Below are positions 14,485 through 21,141 of a stretch of 21,141 bases of DNA, one piece after another. Made by a program: the position numbers and the translations under genes. The notes beneath the pieces were generated by a model, which saw nothing but the letters and a program-made list of their open reading frames with translations, had not been told where the DNA came from and did not search any database. The stretch comes from CAZCCC01 sp964497245. Its GTDB lineage: Bacteria; Patescibacteriota; Patescibacteriia; Buchananbacterales; UBA6539. Location of the stretch: NCBI GenBank assembly GCA_964497245.1, contig CAZCCC010000023.1:1-21141 (forward strand), written 5' to 3'. Positions within the stretch are counted from its first letter, which is position 1. Each line of letters starts with the position of its first letter.

Positions 14485-15583
14485 TGCTAAACCACAATAT
14501 AAAATCCCAAAAGGATGGCAAGTAAAACAGATTAAAAATTTGCTTGATTATGAGCGACCTGATAAATATATAGTCGAAAATGATAGGTATGGGGTTGAGG
14601 GTATACCTGTTTTGACCGCTAATAAGTCATTCATTTTAGGGTATACTGATGAAAAAAATGGTGTTTACAAAGATGTTCCGGCGATCATTTTTGATGACTT
14701 TACCACAGACAGTAAATTTGTAGGTTTTCCTTTTAAAGTTAAGTCTTCAGCAATCAAAATCCTTAAGGAGAAATCTGCTGATGTGGATTTACGTTTTGTT
14801 TATGAAAAAATGAAGTCTATTAATTTTCCAACGGGAAGTCATAAACGATACTACATCTCACAATATCAGAATATGGAAGTCATTGTCCCTCCATTTAATG
14901 AACAAAAAAAGATCGCTGAAATTTTAAGCACTATAGATGACGAAATCCAAAAGACTGATGAAATTATTTCTACAACGGAAAAGCTCAAGCGCGGATTAAT
15001 GCAGAAAATTTTTATTGATAGGAAAGATTGGGATAGCTCTAACCTAGACGATGTTGCAACAATTATTATGGGTCAATCTCCGAGTTCAAAAAATTATAAT
15101 GATGTTGATGATGGAATACCTTTGGTACAAGGCAACGCTGATATAAAAAATAGAAAATCAATAAAAAGATTTTCAACTTCAGAAATCACAAAAAGGGTAA
15201 ATAAAGGAGACATTCTGATGACAGTTAGAGCTCCAGTTGGTCACATTGCCATAGCCTCATTTGATAGTTGCATTGGTAGAGGAGTTTGTGGAATCCAGTC
15301 AAAAAATATAGACAAAGAATATTTATACTATTTTTTAATCAGTCAAGAAGATCAATTTGAAAATAAAGCTCAAGGGAGTACTTTTACTGCAATAAATAGT
15401 AATGAGGTAAAAAGAATAAAAATTTTCTTTCCAAAAAAATTAGAAGAGCAGAAAAAAAATGCTGATGTATTTTCGGCGGTTGATAAAAAGATATCAGTCA
15501 ATTATAAATTAAAAGAAAAATTGACTTTGCTTAAAAAGGGTCTTATGCAGGATCTTTTGAGCGGAAGGAGAAGAACTATATGA
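14477..15583 (+). CDS. hsdS: Type I restriction specificity subunit HsdS
   Basis: A 368-residue HsdS with two target-recognition domains. The first (about 10-130) opens with IPKGWQVKQIKNLL and ends in the ISQYQNMEVIVPPFNEQKK block; the central helical spacer is IAEILSTIDDEIQKTDEIIS and LKRGLMQKIF. The second recognition domain (about 185-310) holds SSNLDDVATIIMGQSPSS, and the distal helix repeats the spacer pattern (EEQKKNADVFSAVDKKIS, LLKKGLMQDLL). The two half-repeats give the pseudo-symmetry needed to bind a split DNA target and two HsdM copies. The first recognition domain resembles forms whose target starts with a different logic from the second; the sites themselves cannot be read. The ATG overlaps the end of the small membrane protein gene, and the stop overlaps the next start (ATGA). 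Confidence 0.93.
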   Translation: MTNAKPQYKIPKGWQVKQIKNLLDYERPDKYIVENDRYGVEGIPVLTANKSFILGYTDEKNGVYKDVPAIIFDDFTTDSKFVGFPFKVKSSAIKILKEKSADVDLRFVYEKMKSINFPTGSHKRYYISQYQNMEVIVPPFNEQKKIAEILSTIDDEIQKTDEIISTTEKLKRGLMQKIFIDRKDWDSSNLDDVATIIMGQSPSSKNYNDVDDGIPLVQGNADIKNRKSIKRFSTSEITKRVNKGDILMTVRAPVGHIAIASFDSCIGRGVCGIQSKNIDKEYLYYFLISQEDQFENKAQGSTFTAINSNEVKRIKIFFPKKLEEQKKNADVFSAVDKKISVNYKLKEKLTLLKKGLMQDLLSGRRRTI

Positions 15584-16863
15584 CATCTGAAAAAATAAAT
15601 AAAAAAACCAAGACAAGGGAAATTTACCATGCTATCAGTAAAGATCCTGAGTTTGATATAAAATCACGCGAGGTTTTTGTAAATAAACTATATGAAATTG
15701 TCTTTCCTTTTAACCGACAAGGGGCGCAAAAATATTCTTTAATCTCGGAAATTCATTTTGACGGCGTAAGCCGTTCGGATCTTAATGGATTGCGAGGGAT
15801 GACTAGGGGGTATGGTTTTACCCATGATACGGTAGCCATAGTTTCGGTTTTAAATGAGATTTTCCCTGCCATAGCAAAGATTATAATTTCTAAGAAACCA
15901 ACAAGCGTTAACCGACGCAAGGGGGAATTTACTTTGAATGTTAATGATTATAAGACAATATATTCGACTCTTAGACCTAAAAATCAAAAACATTCGCAGG
16001 ATCTTAAGATTACTATTCATAATATTTTGGCGCAGGCCGGTGGTCTTGGTTTACGAACAAAAAATATTCCTTATATCTCGGGGTCGGTTAAAGGAATTCT
16101 TAAAGAAGTTACCTCTTCAAATAGCAAATTGTCTGATTCTGATTCAGCCGCAATACTTGATTTTGCGCAGACTAAAATTGAAAATTATGATGTTGATGCA
16201 GCTACTTTAATTCACACCAAAGAAAAAATTGACAAAGTATACTTTGATAAAGTTATATCTCGGTTTGAGAAACTACTTGCTATTAAAAAAGGAGTTGGAG
16301 CGAAAAGGTTAGAGCAGAAATGGCATAATTTTTTTAAAGATAATTCTTGGATATTTTCTTATCTTTTCGCTGCGCCACATTTTCTTTTTCAGGATGAATA
16401 CTATGTCGGAGGGCAAAAAGGTTCGGGTAAAGAAGCCCGCTATGCAGATTTTATTTACAAGAACAAGCTGGTAGATAGTGCAACGATAATTGAAATTAAA
16501 ACTCACAAGACTAAAATTCTTCACAAAACAGCTTATAGGGTGGCTGGTAAGGTTTATCCGATATCATCAGATATAACTGGGGCAATAAATCAAGTCTTGG
16601 ATCAGAAAAATACTTTGCTAAAAAATTATTCAAATGTCGCTCAAAATGACTTTGAAATTTTTGACCCAAAATGCATTATCGTGTCGGGAACTGTCAAAAG
16701 TATCCCGAAAGAAAGAATGAAAAACTTTGATATGTTTCGCTCTAATTTAAAAAATATAGAGATAGTTTGCTTTGATGAATTACTGGATAAAGCTAAACTA
16801 TTGTTAAGTCATTTTGTAAAACCCAAACAAGTCAGAAAAAGAAAGGAAAAGAAAAGACGTTAA
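15580..16863 (+). CDS. Shedu-like (DUF4263) nuclease
   Basis: A 427-residue protein. The C-terminal half (about 240-400) matches the SduA/DUF4263 nuclease: WHNFFKDNSWIFSYLF, then D290 in RYADF, E305-x-K307 in IIEIKTHKTKIL and Q338 in AINQVLDQK, the PD-(D/E)xK-type active site. Shedu proteins are single-gene phage-defence nucleases whose N-terminal part varies and senses infection. Residues 1-230 here are a separate region I do not recognise, with helices and a FDGVSRSDLNGLRGM segment. The tail is a run of Lys/Arg (after residue 410) that could hold DNA. ATG 15580 overlaps the hsdS stop, with AAGGAG 9 bases upstream. Its place between hsdS and hsdR suggests joint regulation with the RM enzyme. 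I am fairly sure of the nuclease family and unsure of the trigger. Confidence 0.85.
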   Translation: MTSEKINKKTKTREIYHAISKDPEFDIKSREVFVNKLYEIVFPFNRQGAQKYSLISEIHFDGVSRSDLNGLRGMTRGYGFTHDTVAIVSVLNEIFPAIAKIIISKKPTSVNRRKGEFTLNVNDYKTIYSTLRPKNQKHSQDLKITIHNILAQAGGLGLRTKNIPYISGSVKGILKEVTSSNSKLSDSDSAAILDFAQTKIENYDVDAATLIHTKEKIDKVYFDKVISRFEKLLAIKKGVGAKRLEQKWHNFFKDNSWIFSYLFAAPHFLFQDEYYVGGQKGSGKEARYADFIYKNKLVDSATIIEIKTHKTKILHKTAYRVAGKVYPISSDITGAINQVLDQKNTLLKNYSNVAQNDFEIFDPKCIIVSGTVKSIPKERMKNFDMFRSNLKNIEIVCFDELLDKAKLLLSHFVKPKQVRKRKEKKRR

Positions 16864-16864
16864 T

Positions 16865-19774
16865 ATGAAATTCAACGAGCAATACACAGTAGAGAACCAC
16901 ATTATAAAGTTTCTTCAAGAGAAGCTAGGTTTTAAATACATTCCACCGCAGGACTTTTCAAAACTACGAGAGTTTGAAAATGAGTTCATTATCACCTCAC
17001 ATCTTCTTGAAGCTATTAAAAAGATTAACGATATTGAAGAAGATGAGGCGTTATCAGTAGTGCGTGAAATAAAAAAGATTGATAATAACCAAGATTTTCT
17101 TAATGCATTTCGTAATGGCATCAACTTGAAGGATCCGAAGACCGGTAAGATGCGAGATTATAAAGTTGTTGATTTTACCAATTCTGAAAACAATCGTTTT
17201 ATTGTTACCAACCAGTTCTATTTTGAGGGTAATTCTGAAAATATCCGACCGGATATCATGGCATTTTTGAATGGTTTGCCGATTGTTGATATTGAGGCCA
17301 AAAGCCCGACCGCTGCAAGTAACGTTAATTATTCAAACGCTGTTGGCCAGATTAAGAGGTATGAGAAAAATGCCTATAAACTTTTTTGGCCGAACTGTTT
17401 TAATATTGCAACTGACGGTTTACAAACTGTTTATGGTGCCACCTACGCTTCGCCCCAGTATTTTTTACGCTGGCGAGATGATGAGTTGGAGAAAGAAGCT
17501 GGTGGAGAGTTAGAGATGACTTTGGTCGCTCTGCTGGAAAAAAATAGGCTTTTGGATATCATAAAAAACTTTATTTTGTTTGAAAAAGAAAAAGAGCAGA
17601 TTGTTAAAAAGATTGCTCGCTATCAGCAATTAAGGGCAACCAATAAAATTGTTGAGCGAGTCACTGATGGCAAGGTAAAAAAGGGATTAATTTGGCATAC
17701 TCAAGGATCCGGTAAGTCGCTAACCATGTTTTTTACCGCTTGGAAGTTGCGATTTGAAGAGCGCTTAAAAAATCCAAAGATTTTTATTTTGGTTGACCGG
17801 ATTGATTTAGACGATCAGCTGTATGAAACATTTGTTAACTGTGGTGGTAAAAATGTCATTCGGGTTGAATCTCGCAAAGATTTAGAGAAAAAGATTAAGT
17901 CACCGGAGCGTGGTATATTTATTTCCACCATTCAAAAGTTTTCTGAACTTGGTGACGAGATTAAAAATTTAGACGAAAATATTATTGTATTGTCTGATGA
18001 AGCTCATCGAGACAATGAGGGCGTCTCAGCGATTAATGTGCGTAGCGCCATGGAGAACGCTTATTTTTTTGGCTTTACCGGTACGCCAATTGATCGAACC
18101 ACACTTAATACTTTCAGGAATTTTAGCGCAGAAGGTGAACGCTATCTTGATTATTATTCTATCCAGCAAGCAATTGACGACGGTGCCACTATCCCGGTTA
18201 CTTATGAAGCTCGGCTGTCTAAATTTTTTATTGATGAAGAAAAGCTTGATCAGCAGTTTGATGAGTTGACTAATGATCTTGATGATAAGCAAAAAGAGCA
18301 GATTTCTAAAAAATACGGCAAGAAAGCAGCGATTGTAAAGTTAGAACGACGAATGAGAGCCATTGCCCAAGATATTGTCGAGCATTATAAGTTATATGTG
18401 CAACCAGCCGGGTTTAAAGCACAGATTGTTTGTTATGATCGTGAAGCTACAGCCACATATAAAAAGCTACTTGACGAACTTATTCCTAAAGAATGGTCTG
18501 AAGTAGTCTATTCCCCAGGCGACCCAAATACTGACTTGGAAGAATTACGAAAATACAACATGACAAAAGCCAAGCGTGAGAAAATAATCAATGAATTTAA
18601 AGATCCGACTAGCTCGCTTAAATTTTTATTGGTCTGCGACATGCTTTTAACTGGTTTTGATGCCCCTATTGAGCAGGTGATGTATCTGGATAAACCACTT
18701 TGGGATCATAATTTGCTACAGGCTATTGCCCGAACTAACCGAGTATATCCAAATAAAGGCGCTGGGAAAGTTATTGATTATTATGGTATCACCAAGAGTT
18801 TATACAAAGCTTTGAATTTTGACGAGAGTATTGTTGATTCGGCAATGCTTAATATTGATAAACTTAAAGAGGAATTCGAAGAAGTGTTATCTGACGTTAC
18901 GGATTTATTTACCGGCATTAACACTGAAGATCCATCAATTGATAACCTGCGATGCTGCTTAAAGATTTTTGCCGAGAACCAGGATAAGCAGAAGTTTTTT
19001 CGAGACAAATATAGCCGTCTTAAATTATTATTTGAAATTTTATCACCAGATCCATTCTTAAAGAAACACATTAGAATTTTTGAATGGCTAACCAGTGTAT
19101 TTTTGGCTTTTGATAAAGAGTATGGTTTGAAATCTAGCGACGCGGAGCTGCTGGCTGAGTATGGCGGAAAAGTTAAACAGCTTATTCAAGATCGTGTTGA
19201 CTATGAGGGGATCACTAAAAACTTCCGTGAATTAAGCATCCACGATCTCTATGTGATGGAACGTCTCAATAAGATGGATGATGAGGAAAAAGCTATCAAC
19301 CTTGAAAAAATGCTTAAGCAGGAAATTTCCATTAACCTTGATACTAATCCGGCGTATAAGAAATTTAGCGAACGGCTTTCAGTTATTCGTCGCGAGTTTG
19401 AGAAAAATCAGATTGATTTATCAGAACGCATCAAACGTTATCAGGAGCTTTTGTCTGATATCAAGAAAAAAGCTGATGAGGCAAAAGAACTTGGGTATAC
19501 ACTTAAAGAGTATGGGTTGTTTGTCGTTTCTGAGGAATTTATTACTACAAAAGACGAAAAGTTAGTCAAAGAGTTTATCAAAGATATGACAGCACGGCTT
19601 GAAGACGCTTTGGATCAGAATTGGCAGGAGTCTTCCAAGAGAGATGAATTTCTAAAAGAAGTTAAGCGTACACTTCAAGAAGTTATTCTTAAGGATTATA
19701 AGAGTAAGATTGAAATAAACGATTTTCACAAATACCTTAATCGTTTGGTTGATATTGTAATTAAAAAATTCTAA
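16865..19774 (+). CDS. hsdR: Type I restriction endonuclease subunit HsdR
   Basis: A 969-residue motor and nuclease subunit of normal length. The N-terminal PD-(D/E)xK nuclease has D130 (IRPDIMAF) and E144-x-K146 (VDIEAKSP). The superfamily 2 motor has Walker A with K284 (WHTQGSGKSL), DEAH 378-381, and GFTGTPID as motif III, then LLVCDMLLTGFDAP and QAIARTNRVYP as late motifs. The C-terminal helical region (from about 650) carries long charged helices that dock on the methylase. With HsdM2-HsdS it moves DNA past the enzyme and cuts at a distance when sites lack methylation. It begins one base after the Shedu gene ends, and its stop overlaps the next start by one base. No inactivating change is seen, so with hsdM and hsdS the RM system looks complete. 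Confidence 0.95.
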   Translation: MKFNEQYTVENHIIKFLQEKLGFKYIPPQDFSKLREFENEFIITSHLLEAIKKINDIEEDEALSVVREIKKIDNNQDFLNAFRNGINLKDPKTGKMRDYKVVDFTNSENNRFIVTNQFYFEGNSENIRPDIMAFLNGLPIVDIEAKSPTAASNVNYSNAVGQIKRYEKNAYKLFWPNCFNIATDGLQTVYGATYASPQYFLRWRDDELEKEAGGELEMTLVALLEKNRLLDIIKNFILFEKEKEQIVKKIARYQQLRATNKIVERVTDGKVKKGLIWHTQGSGKSLTMFFTAWKLRFEERLKNPKIFILVDRIDLDDQLYETFVNCGGKNVIRVESRKDLEKKIKSPERGIFISTIQKFSELGDEIKNLDENIIVLSDEAHRDNEGVSAINVRSAMENAYFFGFTGTPIDRTTLNTFRNFSAEGERYLDYYSIQQAIDDGATIPVTYEARLSKFFIDEEKLDQQFDELTNDLDDKQKEQISKKYGKKAAIVKLERRMRAIAQDIVEHYKLYVQPAGFKAQIVCYDREATATYKKLLDELIPKEWSEVVYSPGDPNTDLEELRKYNMTKAKREKIINEFKDPTSSLKFLLVCDMLLTGFDAPIEQVMYLDKPLWDHNLLQAIARTNRVYPNKGAGKVIDYYGITKSLYKALNFDESIVDSAMLNIDKLKEEFEEVLSDVTDLFTGINTEDPSIDNLRCCLKIFAENQDKQKFFRDKYSRLKLLFEILSPDPFLKKHIRIFEWLTSVFLAFDKEYGLKSSDAELLAEYGGKVKQLIQDRVDYEGITKNFRELSIHDLYVMERLNKMDDEEKAINLEKMLKQEISINLDTNPAYKKFSERLSVIRREFEKNQIDLSERIKRYQELLSDIKKKADEAKELGYTLKEYGLFVVSEEFITTKDEKLVKEFIKDMTARLEDALDQNWQESSKRDEFLKEVKRTLQEVILKDYKSKIEINDFHKYLNRLVDIVIKKF

Positions 19775-20343
19775 TGCAAAAACAAATTACATTGCAAAAT
19801 AAAACGGTTGCCTATACACTCCGCAAGAGTAGGCGGGCAAAGCGGATGCGTTTAGCGGTGTATTGTAATGGGGCGGTGGTAGTTACTACGCCGTACGGTT
19901 TGCAGGAAACTATTTCCGAAAAGTTCATCAGAGAAAAAACCGATTGGCTTTTTTCTAAGATTGCTTTTTTCAAACAATTTCAAGGTAAATTGGCTGCTCG
20001 ACACAGTGCAGAAGACTACTTTAAGTATAAAGACCAAGCGTATGATTTAGCTTTGCAGCGAGTAGAATTTTTCAATCAACAATATGGGTTTTCGTATAAT
20101 GCGATTAGAATCAAAAACCAAAAAACACGGTGGGGCAGTTGTTCCAGAAAAGGTAACCTAAATTTTAACTATAAGATCCTGTTTTTGTCAGAAGCAGTCC
20201 GGGATTATATTATTGTTCATGAGCTTTGTCATCTTAAGGAGTTTAATCATTCAAAGAAGTTTTGGAATCTAGTGGGGCAGGCATTTCCAGATTATGCTGA
20301 TATTAAAAAGAAGCTTAAGCAGAGTCATTTAAACTTCTATTAA
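19774..20343 (+). CDS. YgjP-like zinc metallopeptidase (DUF45)
   Basis: A 189-residue protein of the YgjP/SprT-like metallopeptidase family. The zinc motif is H149-E-L-C-H153 with a third ligand candidate at H159 (HELCHLKEFNH). The family block KTRWGSCSRKGNLNFNYK lies just before. The first half has the usual SRRAKRMRLAV segment. Members are often found beside hsdR of type I systems, but the substrate is not firmly known. It could trim a system component, such as HsdR, or act on host or phage proteins. Its start overlaps the hsdR stop by one base (TAATG), and it is followed after two bases by the NERD gene, so it belongs to the same transcript. The motif is intact. Confidence 0.9.
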   Translation: MQKQITLQNKTVAYTLRKSRRAKRMRLAVYCNGAVVVTTPYGLQETISEKFIREKTDWLFSKIAFFKQFQGKLAARHSAEDYFKYKDQAYDLALQRVEFFNQQYGFSYNAIRIKNQKTRWGSCSRKGNLNFNYKILFLSEAVRDYIIVHELCHLKEFNHSKKFWNLVGQAFPDYADIKKKLKQSHLNFY

Positions 20344-20345
20344 TA

Positions 20346-21077
20346 ATGGCACAATTTTTCGGACAACGAAGAAAATACTCTAAGTATATGCTCTGGACTA
20401 CTTCAGTAGCCGCTTTGTTGTATGGTTTTTTAGGAATAGGCTCTTTTTATTATCTATACTATAAGTTTCAAAATAGACTTTTCGATCCACTTTTTTTAAT
20501 TCCTACTGTAATTATTTTCATTCCAATTTTTTTTCTTATTTATATTTTGTATAAAAAATTTGATATCATGTCGTTGCAGTATTCGTTGGGAATAAGGGGT
20601 GAAAGATACATTGCAAAGGAGCTCCAAGGCCTTTCCAGTGAATATAGCGTTTATATTGACGCGATGGTTAATCCAGAAAAAGGGAATATTGACTACATTG
20701 TCATTGGCCCAACAGGAATATTTACCATTGAGGTTAAAAGTCATAAAGGAGTAATCACCCATGACGGATTAACATTGTTACGAAATGGGAGTAAATTTGA
20801 AAAAGATTTTTTGAAACAATCAATGGCACAAGCCATGTCTTTACATCAATATATAGCCGGAAAATTAAATACGGAAGTTTTTGTGAATCCTGTAATTGTA
20901 TTTTCTAATTTTATCAAAGTAAACTTTGGATTGAATAAAGTAAATAATGTTTTTGTTATTCAGAAGCAGTGGCTGAGGAAGCTAATAGAATCGCAAAGAA
21001 TCACCAATTTTCCGATTAAAAGAGATTTAGTTGAAAATGAGCTAAAGGCTTTAGTTAGAACCGTTAAATCGGAGTAA
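20346..21077 (+). CDS. Membrane-anchored NERD-domain nuclease-like protein
   Basis: A 243-residue protein. Two hydrophobic helices (about 15-38 and 48-69) form a membrane hairpin. From residue 82 comes a NERD domain: GIRGERYIAKEL with E86, NIDYIVIGPTGIFTIEVKS with D116, E129 and K131, and a later QAMSLHQYIAGKL helix. These acidic and lysine residues are the PD-(D/E)xK-type set, so nuclease activity at the inner membrane face is plausible; NERD proteins are only loosely characterised. It is the last gene of the defence operon, two bases after the metallopeptidase. A membrane-placed nuclease would meet incoming phage DNA early; that is inference. No terminator is seen in the 64 bases left in the window. 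Confidence 0.85.
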   Translation: MAQFFGQRRKYSKYMLWTTSVAALLYGFLGIGSFYYLYYKFQNRLFDPLFLIPTVIIFIPIFFLIYILYKKFDIMSLQYSLGIRGERYIAKELQGLSSEYSVYIDAMVNPEKGNIDYIVIGPTGIFTIEVKSHKGVITHDGLTLLRNGSKFEKDFLKQSMAQAMSLHQYIAGKLNTEVFVNPVIVFSNFIKVNFGLNKVNNVFVIQKQWLRKLIESQRITNFPIKRDLVENELKALVRTVKSE

Positions 21078-21094
21078 TTTTAGAGCAGGTAACC

Positions 21095-21105
21095 TGTAGA
21101 TAACT
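21095..21105. repeat. Direct repeat, right copy (possible attachment core)
   Basis: TGTAGATAACT, identical to 10467-10477. It overlaps a small dyad CAGGT-a-ACCTG (21086-21096). It sits 18 bases after the NERD gene stop, at the apparent right end of the island. Confidence 0.35.
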
Positions 21106-21141
21106 CAGTCTTCGCAAAAACCCTAACCTAAGCTAATATAC

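Overview
The window looks like a stretch of an uncultured bacterial genome with mixed ancestry. It falls into two gene styles. Genes of about 50% GC carry perfect AGGAGG ribosome binding sites and clear promoters: a small peptide gene, a radical SAM maturase, one methyltransferase and a FadL-like porin. AT-rich genes mostly have weak or absent Shine-Dalgarno sites: the other methyltransferase, the kinase/response-regulator set and the whole restriction island. The kinase and its two single-domain response regulators resemble those common in Patescibacteria and Omnitrophota. The FadL-like beta-barrel with signal peptide points instead to an outer membrane. I cannot settle the phylum from this window.

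Region 1 (1-2940) holds the tail of a plus-strand gene, a bidirectional terminator, and a minus-strand operon: a 27-residue peptide, a PqqD-like/radical SAM/SPASM protein, and a SAM methyltransferase. This is the usual layout of a small RiPP (ribosomally made, modified peptide) cluster. A promoter and a strong hairpin between peptide and maturase are visible.

Region 2 (2940-6011) is a minus-strand signalling operon: a multi-pass membrane histidine kinase with GAF domain followed by two stand-alone receiver proteins. Region 3 (6029-8446) is a divergent pair, a second SAM methyltransferase (minus) and a FadL/OmpP1-like outer membrane protein (plus), driven by facing promoters that share the same extended -10 sequence. 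Region 4 (8407-9079) is an IS200/IS605-type Y1 transposase framed by two REP-like hairpin modules and several terminators.

Region 5 (9090-21105) is a mobile defence island. A serine recombinase (minus) is divergent from an eight-gene plus-strand operon whose genes touch or overlap: hsdM with an added N-terminal MerR-like helix-turn-helix, an OLD-family ATPase/TOPRIM nuclease, a small one-pass membrane protein, hsdS, a Shedu-like (DUF4263) nuclease, hsdR, a YgjP-like metallopeptidase and a membrane-anchored NERD nuclease-like protein. A complete type I restriction-modification system is thus interleaved with two other families of phage-defence nuclease, a membrane component and a protease. This composite operon is the best candidate for an undescribed system; the mini RiPP cluster is second. 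No tRNA, rRNA or CRISPR array was seen.
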